Part shown: positions 1-7,152 of the stretch, piece after piece
How the letters are laid out: each line of letters begins with the position of its first letter
Position numbering within the stretch: the stretch's first letter is position 1
IMG/VR virus record: IMGVR_UViG_3300020146_000003
Location: 1-37,323 of that record
Length of the DNA: 37,323 bases
Direction: 5' to 3' (one strand)
Origin: a virus
Notes under the pieces: model-generated
What the model saw: the letters and a program-made list of their open reading frames with translations, nothing else
What the model was told of the DNA's origin: nothing
Database searches by the model: none
Translations under genes and position numbers: made by a program

Positions 1-23
1 GACACCCTGAGGAGGAGATGACA

Positions 24-299
24 ATGACAGTAGTACGGGAGGCTATCCAATGGTTCAGGCAGCTGTTCAACCTGGAGACTGAGCAGCAGAAGGCCCTCAA
101 GGCTCTGCGGGCTCAAGGGAAGGACACGGTGGGGGAGTTCGTAGGCCCCTGGAATGGCGTATGCCCAGACTGTGGGTCAACCAGGTTCTACGAAGGGCCT
201 GAAGGTGGGATATGCGTGAACATCATGTGCGCTGACGAGAAGTGCAGCTCCAAGTTCAATTGGGCGCGCCCTCCGGTTAACATGATCCAGAGGATCTGA
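24..299 (+). CDS. small zinc-ribbon-like protein, function unknown
   Basis: A 91-aa protein with a basic, helical N-terminal half and a cysteine-rich C-terminal half. The motif CPDCGST is followed about 20 residues later by paired cysteines (C-V-N-I-M-C and then E-K-C), which suggests a single zinc ribbon. I recognise no family. I chose the second of two close ATG codons because the GGAGGAG at 11-17 lies 6 nt before it, while the ATG at 18 touches the ribosome binding site. The next gene starts 2 nt after the stop, so the two are probably co-transcribed. Such proteins in phages often bind nucleic acid or host factors, but nothing here shows which. Confidence 0.7.
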   Translation: MTVVREAIQWFRQLFNLETEQQKALKALRAQGKDTVGEFVGPWNGVCPDCGSTRFYEGPEGGICVNIMCADEKCSSKFNWARPPVNMIQRI

Positions 300-300
300 T

Positions 301-411
301 ATGGCTATGGTTGAAGTACCTCTCGGCATGATGATGTTCGGAGCCTTCATTATAGGCCTGATGATTGGGATAGGAATAACGTACCTATCCATGGAGACCT
401 GGCGTAAGTGA
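301..411 (+). CDS. 36-aa single-pass membrane protein
   Basis: A very short ORF (36 residues) beginning MAMVEVPLG, followed by a run of about 20 hydrophobic residues (M/F/I/G/L rich) and a short polar tail ending METWRK. This reads as one transmembrane helix with a positively charged end inside. AGAGGA at 289-294 sits 6 nt before the ATG, and the start is 2 nt after the preceding stop, so translation is probably coupled. I cannot assign a function; tiny early phage membrane proteins may act on host envelope or defence targets. It is the last gene before the large control region. Confidence 0.5.
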   Translation: MAMVEVPLGMMMFGAFIIGLMIGIGITYLSMETWRK

Positions 412-715
412 CTCCCACCCCACGAACCACCACTGCGAACCGGCGCCCGGCGAGCGCGGATTCAGTAGGATCCTCTTGATATTATTAGGACACTACTGAT
501 CGCCGTATTCTACGGGAGGCCGGTGCCAGTGGTGGGTAAAAAATTTTGCCTTGTTCAGGACCTACTTACTGCCTTGCGGCAAACCTAGGAATTTGATAGT
601 CCTTTATAGTTTGCCTAAAGAATTTCCTTGATCACCCTATATGACCTATGTTATAATGTTGGTATAGATTGTGAGAGCAGGCGTGATGTCTGCACCCGAG
701 ACGGGATTAAGGTGA
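412..715 (+). promoter_or_regulatory. intergenic control region upstream of the replication/preQ0 gene block
   Basis: About 300 bp without a convincing gene. The right half (about 540-690) is much richer in A and T than the coding DNA around it, and it holds the extended -10 promoter described separately. A nine-codon ORF (ATG at 686, stop 713-715) ends immediately before the nuclease ATG and could be a leader peptide, but its ribosome binding site is weak. A short TGCC/GGCA hairpin near 575 is too weak to call a terminator. I see no tRNA and no clear iterons that would mark a replication origin. Confidence 0.55.
628..657 (+). promoter_or_regulatory. sigma-70-type promoter with extended -10
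   Basis: TTGATC at 628-633 and TATAAT at 652-657 are separated by 18 bp, and a TG at 649-650 gives the extended -10 form TGtTATAAT. Transcription would begin near 664, leaving a leader of about 50 nt before the nuclease ATG at 716. The hexamer is a perfect match and lies in the only AT-rich gap of the + strand arm, which makes it the best promoter candidate for the early operon. It would be read by the host RNA polymerase. Confidence 0.7.
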
Positions 716-1933
716 ATGGCAGAGTCCTCCAATGTAGAGTCATTCGGCGGATTGCTCGACTTGAGCGACCGGCCAGACTTTGGTGGTGACCGCACCCCAG
801 GCAATTACGCCTACATCCGGACCTCCGACCGTGTACTATACAAGCGCTGCAAGCAGAAGTGGGACTGGGCGTGGTCTGCTCGGGGTAACCGAACGGCTGC
901 CCTCAAGAGCAACCCCTTGTGGTTTGGGTCGGGGTTCCACTTCGCGATGGAGGACTTCCATGGCGCAAAGCGATGGCCAACTGCTGCAGACGCTTTTGAG
1001 GCTTACGCCCGAGCAATACGAAAGGTGGAACAGACACCTGCGGACTACGCCGAGCTTCTTGAGCTTGGTCGGGGAATGTCCGACTACTACGAGGAGTGGC
1101 TCAAGAGTCGAGAGCCCCTTCAGACTTTCCGGGACCCCCGAACCGGAGAGTACTGTGTCGAGCTACGATTCCAGATCTTGCTTGATCTCGACCGAGATTG
1201 GCTCGCTGCCAGAGGACTTGATGGAGTCTATTACACGGGCACTCTTGACCGAGTTATTGTCGATGACTATGGTCGGCTTTGGATATTGGACTACAAGACA
1301 GCCAAGACCATCCAAACCGGACATCTCGATACTGACCCCCAAATCACCGCCTACTGCTGGGCCCTATCCCAGGTTTTTCCAGATTACCACATAGCCGGAT
1401 TCGTTTACCAGCAGCACCGCAAGCTGCTCCCGCACGAGCCAGCATTCCTGAAGTCTACTCGGATGTTCTCGTGCAATAAGGCGCAGGTGACTACACGCGC
1501 TCTGTACCGCAAGGCTCTTGTTAACCTGTACGGTGAACTTGATCGAGCCCCTCTGGCTAACAGGCAGTTCCTCCAGTGGCTGGGGGAGAATGAATCGGAG
1601 AAGGCGGACATGCTGGTGAATCGGCAGTTCGTCGAGCGCTCCGAGTCCCGGATTGAATATGAGTACGACCTGATCCACATGGAAGCATACGACATGCTTA
1701 ACCCGGATCAGTACATCTACCCCAACTTCACCCGTGACTGTTCTTGGGATTGCGACTTCCGTCTCCCGTGTCAGCATAAGTGCGACGGTGGAGACTGGGA
1801 GTTCGAGCTGCAAGAGAGCACTGTAGACCGTCAAATGTCAGGAGAACCCGAATCATGGCGACCACACCTGGAGCTTCCGGAACCCCAAGTCCGCAACCTG
1901 CAGGCGGTTCGTCGCCGGCGCCCGGGCCGGTAA
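716..1933 (+). CDS. PD-(D/E)XK nuclease, Cas4/RecB family, with Fe-S cysteines
   Basis: A 405-aa nuclease of the RecB/Cas4/AddB type, expected to resect or process phage DNA ends beside the ATPase and ssDNA-binding protein that follow. Visible motifs are YxRCKxKWDWAW with C45, a conserved GSGFHFAMED helix (about 71-80), D178 in GTLDRV, the LDYKTAK core (D192, K194) and the QxxxY motif (Q209, Y213). Near the C-terminus are C342, C346, C352 and C356. Together with C45 they match the one-plus-three cysteine pattern that holds a 4Fe-4S cluster in Cas4 and AddB. AAGGTGA lies just before the ATG. There is no CRISPR array nearby, so this is a recombination enzyme rather than a CRISPR adaptation protein. 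The 3' end overlaps the next gene by 79 nt. Confidence 0.85.
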   Translation: MAESSNVESFGGLLDLSDRPDFGGDRTPGNYAYIRTSDRVLYKRCKQKWDWAWSARGNRTAALKSNPLWFGSGFHFAMEDFHGAKRWPTAADAFEAYARAIRKVEQTPADYAELLELGRGMSDYYEEWLKSREPLQTFRDPRTGEYCVELRFQILLDLDRDWLAARGLDGVYYTGTLDRVIVDDYGRLWILDYKTAKTIQTGHLDTDPQITAYCWALSQVFPDYHIAGFVYQQHRKLLPHEPAFLKSTRMFSCNKAQVTTRALYRKALVNLYGELDRAPLANRQFLQWLGENESEKADMLVNRQFVERSESRIEYEYDLIHMEAYDMLNPDQYIYPNFTRDCSWDCDFRLPCQHKCDGGDWEFELQESTVDRQMSGEPESWRPHLELPEPQVRNLQAVRRRRPGR

Positions 1934-3039
1934 AGCCTCCTGTACAGACTGCTCCTCAGCCCGCAGTTGCCAAGGACAGCGCAGTCCAGCCGGCCTTCCA
2001 GGGAGCTACGCCGTTCCAGATTGAGAACGTCGGCTCGAAGCTCCGGTACTTCAAGGGGCTGATCTACGGTGACTATGGCACCGGCAAGACGACTCTACTG
2101 GGAACTGCCAGCTCGGACGCGATGATGCGTGACGTGATCATCATCTCCGCCGAGTCCGGTGACATGGTGCTGGAGGCCGATCCGGAGAACCCCCTCACCC
2201 AGTACTTCGGCCAGATTGACGTCATCAAGACTACGGACTACAAGACGATCGGCCGCATCTACGAGTTCCTGAAGCTGCACTGCTTCCTGCGTGATGCCTA
2301 CATGGCAGGAAACGCTCCTATGCGTGTTCCGGTCCCGGGCAAGGAAGGCCAATACATGGAGCGGACGCCTGAGGAGCGGCTGATCGCTCTGCAGGGCATG
2401 TTGATGCCGCACGCTCGAGACCCCAAGCGACTCCGGCTGTACCGCACAGTTGGTCTCGACTCGCTGACCGAGACCGAGGTGTACTGCATGAACCAGCTGC
2501 TGGGTGTCAACGACGCCACGAAGCTGGACGAGGAAGTGCAAGGCGCCGAGTGGGGCGAGTTCAAGAAGCAGCACGGAATGGTGCAGCGCCTAGTGCGGAA
2601 CTTCCGAGACCTGCCAATGCATGTGTTGTTCACCTGTTCTCGTGCGTACATCCAGAACGAGAACAAGCAGCAGATCTACTCCCCGATGATGACCGGCAAG
2701 CTCGCCTCGCAAGTGCAGGGCTTCGTCGACATGGTCGGCTACTTGGTGATTGGAGCTTCACAGGAGGAGGGCAAGGCTCCTCCTCGCCGCATGTACGTAG
2801 TAGGGCAGCCTCGGTTCGCTGCCAAGCATCGATTCGCCCGGTTCAAGGGCACCCACTTCGACAACCCTAACATCCCGGGGATCCTCCGAGCTGTAGGGTT
2901 GGCGGACTCACTGTCACCTCCCTCCCCAGCAGCGGCTTCAGTAACTGCTGCCCCGACACCCGCCAAGCTCACGAATCAGAGCTCGGCGACGGAAGGCAAG
3001 AGTGGGGACAGTGCAGGCGTCGCGTCTGCCGGCGACTGA
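1855..3039 (+). CDS. Sak4-like P-loop ATPase (phage recombinase/nucleotide-binding protein)
   Basis: A 394-aa protein. Residues 1-55 are a disordered Pro/Ala/Gly-rich tail. A RecA-like core follows, with Walker A GDYGTGKT at 72-79, a hydrophobic strand ending in SAESGD (about 98-103) and a Walker B-like VGLDS (D202). This matches phage AAA/RecA-core proteins of the Sak4 group, which promote single-strand annealing or strand exchange together with an SSB. The ORF is open further upstream, but the ATG at 1855 has AGGAGA at 1840-1845, and the upstream extension is the overlapping nuclease gene in another frame. The C-terminal 50 residues are again low complexity. Its position between a nuclease and an SSB supports a recombination role. 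Confidence 0.8.
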   Translation: MATTPGASGTPSPQPAGGSSPAPGPVKPPVQTAPQPAVAKDSAVQPAFQGATPFQIENVGSKLRYFKGLIYGDYGTGKTTLLGTASSDAMMRDVIIISAESGDMVLEADPENPLTQYFGQIDVIKTTDYKTIGRIYEFLKLHCFLRDAYMAGNAPMRVPVPGKEGQYMERTPEERLIALQGMLMPHARDPKRLRLYRTVGLDSLTETEVYCMNQLLGVNDATKLDEEVQGAEWGEFKKQHGMVQRLVRNFRDLPMHVLFTCSRAYIQNENKQQIYSPMMTGKLASQVQGFVDMVGYLVIGASQEEGKAPPRRMYVVGQPRFAAKHRFARFKGTHFDNPNIPGILRAVGLADSLSPPSPAAASVTAAPTPAKLTNQSSATEGKSGDSAGVASAGD

Positions 3040-3087
3040 GCGCAGATGACCAAACCCAACTCAACCCAACCAAGCTAGGAACACAGC

Positions 3088-3648
3088 ATGAGCAACGAGA
3101 TGACTGTCGGTGGTGAGGCGAACGGAGTCTTCGAGAACGGTGGTCAGCAGGCTGCCGGCGCCACGATGGAGACCGAAGACGGCGAGGGCATGATCGTCGA
3201 CCTCGGTGGGGTCAACGAGAATGCCGGTTACGAGCCCGCGCCGCGCGGCGTCTACGACTGCATCGTCGAGAACCTGGAGTACGGCAAGAGCCAGCGCTCC
3301 GGCAACAAGATGTGGTCGTGGACTCTGGCGGTCGAGTCCGGCGAGTTCGCCGGCAAGAAGAAGTTCTTCTACCACACGACCTTCAACGAGGGCGGCATGC
3401 CGCGCGTCAAGAAGACGCTCGCTCGGATCAAGACCGAAGACGGGTACGAGAAGCAGCTCCTCGCGGGGCCCTTCAACCCGAAGACGGTCGCGGACGAGGG
3501 GCGTCTCCTCGGTGCTCGGTGCAAGGTGCGCGTCGACATCCGCGTGTACGAGGGCCAGAAGCGCAACGACGTGAAGGACATCCTTCCGCCGGGCGTTGGT
3601 GGTGCCGTGGGTGGTGGCGCTGCCGCTGCAGGATTCGCTGGCGTCTGA
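3088..3648 (+). CDS. DUF669-type single-stranded DNA-binding protein
   Basis: A 186-aa acidic protein. The central part (about 48-165) reads APRGVYDCIVENLEYG, then alternating beta strands (MWSWTLAVES, KKKFFYHTTF), a PRVKKTLARI helix and a closing strand CKVRVDIRVYEGQKRNDV. This pattern fits the DUF669 OB-fold SSB family, commonly encoded beside Sak3/Sak4 recombinases. The C-terminus is a Gly/Ala/Val tail with no clear acidic tip. AGGAAC precedes the ATG at 3088. The 48-nt gap before it is A/C-rich (repeated CCCAAC/CCAACC) and looks unstructured. It would coat single strands during phage replication. Confidence 0.75.
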   Translation: MSNEMTVGGEANGVFENGGQQAAGATMETEDGEGMIVDLGGVNENAGYEPAPRGVYDCIVENLEYGKSQRSGNKMWSWTLAVESGEFAGKKKFFYHTTFNEGGMPRVKKTLARIKTEDGYEKQLLAGPFNPKTVADEGRLLGARCKVRVDIRVYEGQKRNDVKDILPPGVGGAVGGGAAAAGFAGV

Positions 3649-3677
3649 TCGATCCCGCGCGCCAGCGGATAAGGCGG

Positions 3678-3701
3678 GTGGGGGGTCTTCGGACTCCCCA
3701 C
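3678..3701 (+). terminator. 10-bp hairpin with UUCG tetraloop, attenuator or mRNA-end candidate
   Basis: The stem 3678-3687 pairs with 3692-3701 (nine Watson-Crick pairs and one G-T) and is closed by a C(TTCG)G loop, one of the most stable RNA tetraloops. There is no run of T after it, only TTCCC, so a full intrinsic terminator is unlikely. It lies between the ssDNA-binding protein and the next ribosome binding site, so it may set relative expression or stabilise the upstream mRNA. Confidence 0.5.
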
Positions 3702-3720
3702 TTCCCTAGGAGGGACTAAC

Positions 3721-3825
3721 ATACCACCCATCCTGATTATGTTCCTGTTGATAGCGTCCTCACTAGTGGGTCTAGCATTGTTTATGCACTTCCTTTGGAG
3801 CCATTTGCTGATACTACCTACTTAG
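3721..3825 (+). CDS. small membrane protein with a possible ATA start
   Basis: A 34-codon ORF (28 codons if started at the ATG at 3739) that encodes almost only hydrophobic residues: PPILIMFLLIASSLVGLAL, then FMHFLWSHLLILPT. It is one transmembrane helix. A near-perfect ribosome binding site, AGGAGGG at 3708-3714, stands 6 nt before ATA at 3721, the spacing expected for a start codon. The first in-frame ATG is 24 nt away. Either ATA is used as a rare start or initiation reaches the ATG inefficiently. It lies between the hairpin and queC. Function is unknown. Confidence 0.45.
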   Translation: MPPILIMFLLIASSLVGLALFMHFLWSHLLILPT

Positions 3826-3842
3826 CAGGAGAGGAAGGTATC

Positions 3843-4553
3843 ATGATCACGCGAGCATTCGTTCTTCACAGCGGCGGTATCGACAGCTCGACCACCCTGG
3901 CGATGGCTGTTGCCGAGTTCGGCGGAGACAACGTCATAAGCGTCGGCGTCAACTACGGCCAGCGGCATTCCATTGAGATGGAGTACGCCTCCAAGTTCGC
4001 TGACAAACTCGGAGCCAGGCGGACTATGCTGCGACTGGGGCCACAGCCGACAAGCATGCTGACGGACGACTCGATCGAGATCCCCAAGAAGTCCTATGCA
4101 GATCTGGAGCCAGGGATCAGTCCCACCTACGTGCCGTTCCGCAATGGCCAGATGCTGTCGCTCATCGCAGCGTATGCGCATCATTGGGTCAGTGACATCG
4201 CCGGCTACCGCCAGGGCGATGACGAGCAGATCTCTGCGCAGATCTGGTTCGGAGCGCATGCCGAAGACGCGGCGAATTGGGCGTACCCTGACTGTACTCC
4301 TGAGTTCGTCGGCGCGATGGCTAACGCCATCTTCATCGGCACGTACCAGACAGTTCGGCTGGTGACTCCGTTCATCCATTCCACCAAGGACGAGATCGTG
4401 CGGCGCGGCGTCAAGCTCGGCATCGACTACAGCTTAACCTGGTCGTGCTATCATGGTGGCGAGATCCACTGCGGCGAGTGCCCGACTTGCATTGCGCGCA
4501 AGGAGTCGTTCGCCAAGAACCACATGCAGGATCCCACCCAGTACGCCAAGTAG
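3843..4553 (+). CDS. queC: QueC, 7-cyano-7-deazaguanine (preQ0) synthase
   Basis: A 236-aa cytosolic enzyme that converts 7-carboxy-7-deazaguanine to preQ0 using ATP and ammonia. The PP-loop signature SGGIDSS (10-16) binds ATP. The C-terminal zinc site is complete: C202, C210, C213 and C216 in CYHGGEIHCGECPTC. Length is normal for the family. Starting at the ATG at 3843 keeps the conserved N-terminal strand directly before the PP-loop, with GGAAGG just upstream; the frame is open 48 nt further up but that part has no family match. It heads a run queC-queD-queE-folE, the complete set for making preQ0 from GTP. Combined with the DpdA-like gene at 8914, the product is most likely destined for phage DNA rather than host tRNA. 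Confidence 0.95.
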   Translation: MITRAFVLHSGGIDSSTTLAMAVAEFGGDNVISVGVNYGQRHSIEMEYASKFADKLGARRTMLRLGPQPTSMLTDDSIEIPKKSYADLEPGISPTYVPFRNGQMLSLIAAYAHHWVSDIAGYRQGDDEQISAQIWFGAHAEDAANWAYPDCTPEFVGAMANAIFIGTYQTVRLVTPFIHSTKDEIVRRGVKLGIDYSLTWSCYHGGEIHCGECPTCIARKESFAKNHMQDPTQYAK

Positions 4554-4574
4554 CGCGAGGCGGGCGATCAGGTT

Positions 4575-4592
4575 GCAGTCGCAGTCGCAGTC
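4575..4592. repeat. three tandem copies of GCAGTC
   Basis: Three exact hexamers in a row in the 57-nt gap between queC and queD, 18 nt before the queD start and just before its ribosome binding region. The gap is too short to hold a promoter plus operator, and the repeat may be simple slippage. It could alter spacing or structure before queD. Confidence 0.6.
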
Positions 4593-4610
4593 CAATGGGA
4601 GTAGCACGAC

Positions 4611-5084
4611 ATGCACTTCTCGACAAAGACCTATACGCATGCAGAAGGGCTGTCGTGTTGCTTCCGGCAGTGGAGAGCTAGTCACTCGCACTGCCAGTAC
4701 CTGCACGGGTATGCGATAGAGGTTAAGTTCCAGTGGGAAGCTACTGAGCTGGACGCTCGGAACTGGGTGGTAGACTTCGGCGGGTTGAAGCACGTCAAGG
4801 AGTGGCTGAAGGAAACCTTCGACCATAAGCTCCTCGTCGCCAAGGACGACCCTAAGCTGGAGGAGCTACATGCCCTGAACCTGATGGGGCTTGCTCAGGT
4901 AGTAGAGGTGGAGGCCGTAGGCTGCGAAGCCTTCGCCAAGATGATCTACGACTACGTCAACTCCTGGACGCGTCACAGCTTCCGCAGGCTATCAGTTGAC
5001 GGGATATACGTGTATCCCGTCAAGCTGGTCCAGGTTGAAGTGCGAGAGCACGGAGGAAACTCAGCCGGCTACAGGAGGGATTAA
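4611..5084 (+). CDS. queD: QueD-like 6-carboxy-tetrahydropterin synthase
   Basis: A 157-aa member of the T-fold PTPS/QueD family, which turns 7,8-dihydroneopterin triphosphate into 6-carboxy-tetrahydropterin, the second step to preQ0. The catalytic cysteine region SHCQYLHGY (C28), the WVVDFGGLK strand (52-60), the catalytic DH pair (D71-H72) and the late VREH glutamate are all in place. The usual CxxxHGH has become CxxxHGY (Y34), so one canonical zinc ligand is replaced. Extra histidines at 25 and 27 may compensate, and I believe a longer subfamily with this HGY form exists. It is longer than E. coli QueD (about 120 aa) through insertions around 10-25 and 75-100. GGGAG lies upstream. queE starts 5 nt after its stop. 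Confidence 0.88.
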   Translation: MHFSTKTYTHAEGLSCCFRQWRASHSHCQYLHGYAIEVKFQWEATELDARNWVVDFGGLKHVKEWLKETFDHKLLVAKDDPKLEELHALNLMGLAQVVEVEAVGCEAFAKMIYDYVNSWTRHSFRRLSVDGIYVYPVKLVQVEVREHGGNSAGYRRD

Positions 5085-5089
5085 CCGCA

Positions 5090-5902
5090 ATGCAGAGCAC
5101 GACACGAGAAGAGCAGGACTCTGTCCAGATAAAGGCTGCACTGGACAAGAAGCTCCCGCTCATGGAGATGTTCGGCCCTACGATCCAAGGAGAGGGGGCC
5201 GTCATTGGGGCAGTAAGCTACTTCATCCGACTCGGCGGATGCACGTACCGCTGCTCCTGGTGTGACAGCATGCACGCTGTCGACCCCAAGGAGATCCATG
5301 CACGAGCTGAGTGGCTGACGCAGGCGGAGATCGCCGACAGGCTGCTCGCAATGCATCGGGAGAAGTCGTACGGCTTCTGGGAGACGCAGATTGCCCAGCA
5401 AGAGCCGTTCGTGACCATCTCAGGCGGCGACCCACTGATGTGGGACCTATACGACATGGTCAGCCTCCTAGGTGAGAACTTCCGTGTTGCCGTCGAGACG
5501 CAGGGAGCATTCTACAAGCCCTGGGTCAGGCTGTGCGACGTGGTGACTGTCTCGCCGAAGCCGCCGAGCTCCAAGATGGACGGCCGGCTGGACTACAATG
5601 TCCTCTCGAAGTACCTCGACCTGGGTAAGCAGCTCAGCTTCAAGGTGGTATGCTTCGGCAACGAGGATATCCAGTTCGCTCGCGATCTTCACCAGAAGTA
5701 CCCGCAGGTCCCTATGTACCTGAGTTGCGGTACGGATCGTCCTCCGGGCAATGCCAAGATCGGCATTGTCGGAGTCCAGCAGGCCATCTTCTGGAAGATG
5801 GACTGGTTGACGAAGGCAGTCTTCGAGCTCCCAGACCTTTGGGACTGCCGTGTTCTTCCGCAGCTCCACGCGCTGATGTGGGGCCACAAGCAAGGAGTAT
5901 AG
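5090..5902 (+). CDS. queE: QueE, 7-carboxy-7-deazaguanine synthase (radical SAM)
   Basis: A 270-aa radical SAM enzyme that rearranges 6-carboxy-tetrahydropterin to 7-carboxy-7-deazaguanine. The substrate loop MFGPTIQGEG (27-36) is typical of QueE. The cluster motif CTYRCSWC (C51, C55, C58) is the canonical CxxxCxxC that holds the SAM-binding 4Fe-4S cluster. TISGGDPL (about 108-115) is the SAM-binding GGE-like strand. AGGAGGG inside the end of queD, about 11 nt upstream, serves as ribosome binding site. It is part of the tight queC-queD-queE-folE run, so the four enzymes should be made together. Confidence 0.93.
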   Translation: MQSTTREEQDSVQIKAALDKKLPLMEMFGPTIQGEGAVIGAVSYFIRLGGCTYRCSWCDSMHAVDPKEIHARAEWLTQAEIADRLLAMHREKSYGFWETQIAQQEPFVTISGGDPLMWDLYDMVSLLGENFRVAVETQGAFYKPWVRLCDVVTVSPKPPSSKMDGRLDYNVLSKYLDLGKQLSFKVVCFGNEDIQFARDLHQKYPQVPMYLSCGTDRPPGNAKIGIVGVQQAIFWKMDWLTKAVFELPDLWDCRVLPQLHALMWGHKQGV

Positions 5903-5908
5903 GCTGCT

Positions 5909-6646
5909 ATGTCTAAGACCGTACGGATCAAGCCGGGCCCGAAGAGTCCGGTAGTCGAGCGGGTCAATCGGCTCCTGGAGGAGCAGGCCCAGAAGATGGT
6001 CGACCCTCGCTACGAGGCGATCAGGAAGTTCCTGCCGCAACTGCCCTACCAGAACTGGCAGAGCGCTAAGGGCCTCCTGGAGTCGGCTCTCTCCCTCCTC
6101 GGGATGCAGCAGAGCCGAGACAACATCGAGACGCCGGCTCGCTTCCTGCAGTACATCGGCGAGTTCATCAACCCCTCGCACGACCCGAGCTCGGTGGTCG
6201 CCCTCTCAGAGGTGTTGGGCAATCCCTTTCCTACTCCTGCTACCGAACGGGACGGGATTGCGGGTATGGTCGTCCAGACGAACATCCCGTTCCGGATGGC
6301 TTGCGGTCACCACCTACTCCCCGCAATGGGGCACGCTTCGATCGGGTACATCCCACGTAACTTGGTAGTCGGGCTGTCTAAGCTCGCTCGCCTGGTCGAC
6401 TGGGTGGCCACTCGAGAGCCGGGCATGCAGGAGAAGATTGGCAACGACATCGCCGACGGTCTACTGAGGTACCTCGAGCCGATCGGCGTGATCGTAGTGA
6501 TCTCCGCGGAGCATACCTGCATGGGCTGCCGCGGCGTGGCCTGTCCTGACGTTCCGACGATCACCTCTACCCTCAGGGGGGCCTTCCGTGACAACACCCA
6601 AGCGCGGGAGGAGTTCTTCAACCTCATCAGCACCCACCGCCGATAG
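5909..6646 (+). CDS. folE: FolE, GTP cyclohydrolase I
   Basis: A 245-aa T-fold enzyme that opens GTP to 7,8-dihydroneopterin triphosphate, the entry step of both folate and preQ0 synthesis. Zinc ligands are visible as C132 and H135 in ACGHHLLP and C204 in SAEHTCMGCRG. The motifs IGYIPRN, VVGLSKLAR and IETPARF match family I. The usual CEHH is CGHH here, so the glutamate after the first zinc cysteine is lost. AAGGAG stands about 12 nt before the ATG. A phage-borne copy bypasses host control of GTP use and supplies the QueD substrate; it may also help folate supply for the ThyX-like enzyme downstream. Confidence 0.93.
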   Translation: MSKTVRIKPGPKSPVVERVNRLLEEQAQKMVDPRYEAIRKFLPQLPYQNWQSAKGLLESALSLLGMQQSRDNIETPARFLQYIGEFINPSHDPSSVVALSEVLGNPFPTPATERDGIAGMVVQTNIPFRMACGHHLLPAMGHASIGYIPRNLVVGLSKLARLVDWVATREPGMQEKIGNDIADGLLRYLEPIGVIVVISAEHTCMGCRGVACPDVPTITSTLRGAFRDNTQAREEFFNLISTHRR

Positions 6647-6683
6647 CGCTCTCGACCTGGCTTGAGCTAAGCGGAGGGTGAAG

Positions 6684-6908
6684 ATGCCAAGGCGAGTCAG
6701 ACTCCTTCTAGGTTATAACCTCAGTCGGCTCTTCAAGGGAGTCGGCCTCGTGATGCTGATATGCATCGGCCTCTACGGAGTCTGGCTTGTCTTGGTTCCC
6801 TTGATACTGGGGGCTGTATGCTTGTGGGGAGTCCTCGTGCTGGAGGATTGCCAGCAGGAGTATGCGCAGGAGCTGCAGGAGCATGACTACCATCGAGATG
6901 CCGAATGA
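6684..6908 (+). CDS. membrane protein with two hydrophobic segments, unknown
   Basis: A 74-aa protein with a basic start (MPRRVRLLLGYNLSRLFKG), a long hydrophobic stretch split by a proline (VGLVMLICIGLYGVWLVLV, then PLILGAVCLWGVLVL) and an acidic C-terminal tail rich in Glu, Gln and His. It reads as a helical hairpin in the inner membrane. I chose the ATG at 6684 because GGAGGG at 6673-6678 lies 5 nt before it, rather than the GTG at 6678. It follows folE by 37 nt and overlaps the next gene. I recognise no family. It is unlikely to be the main holin, since it sits in the early arm. Confidence 0.6.
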   Translation: MPRRVRLLLGYNLSRLFKGVGLVMLICIGLYGVWLVLVPLILGAVCLWGVLVLEDCQQEYAQELQEHDYHRDAE

Positions 6909-7152
6909 GACCCACACAGAGGGTAAGTACCTCATTCGCAGGTTTACTCCTCCAGTTGGCGAGCCTGGGATCATCATCGAGTGGCGAGAAGGCGACGAGC
7001 AGTACGCAGTTGCTCGGCAGGGCAATCGCTACTGGATGTACTCCTCCGTACTCATTGGCGGCGCAGTACGCCACGAGGAGTTCGTCGAGCAGTCGGCATC
7101 TGAGATAGGGCAGAACATCCTCCAGGCGCTGACCGATGCCGTCGGCTCCTGA
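6883..7152 (+). CDS. hypothetical protein, 89 aa
   Basis: A small soluble protein with alternating strands (KYLIRRFTPP, GIIIEWREGDEQYAVAR, RYWMYSSVLIGG) and a C-terminal helix (SEIGQNILQALTDAV). I recognise no family. The start is uncertain: ATG codons at 6862, 6883 and 6898 are all in frame and none has an ideally spaced ribosome binding site. The gene overlaps the one before by 26 nt and the next by 17 nt, which points to translational coupling. Confidence 0.55.
   Translation: MTTIEMPNETHTEGKYLIRRFTPPVGEPGIIIEWREGDEQYAVARQGNRYWMYSSVLIGGAVRHEEFVEQSASEIGQNILQALTDAVGS

Noticed and set aside
467-506. Second promoter candidate (TTGATA near 475)
   Set aside because: No acceptable -10 hexamer at the right distance follows it.
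412-715. tRNA gene or replication origin in the control region
   Set aside because: No cloverleaf with a TTC-type arm, no iterons and no clear DnaA-type boxes were found; only the promoter is supported.
1780-1854. N-terminal extension of the Sak4-like ATPase
   Set aside because: The extension is Arg-rich, overlaps the nuclease gene and has no ribosome binding site, whereas the ATG at 1855 has AGGAGA.
716-1933. Cas4 of a CRISPR-Cas system
   Set aside because: The nuclease resembles Cas4, but no repeat array and no cas1/cas2 are in the window. The neighbouring recombinase and ssDNA-binding genes explain it better.
3843-6646. Queuosine supply for host tRNA as the main role of the que genes
   Set aside because: Possible, but the presence of a DpdA-like protein and absence of QueF or a tRNA-type TGT in the window favour DNA modification.
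6684-6908. Holin
   Set aside because: It has two hydrophobic segments but lies in the early arm beside folE; the protein at 14708-15085 is next to the endolysin and fits better.
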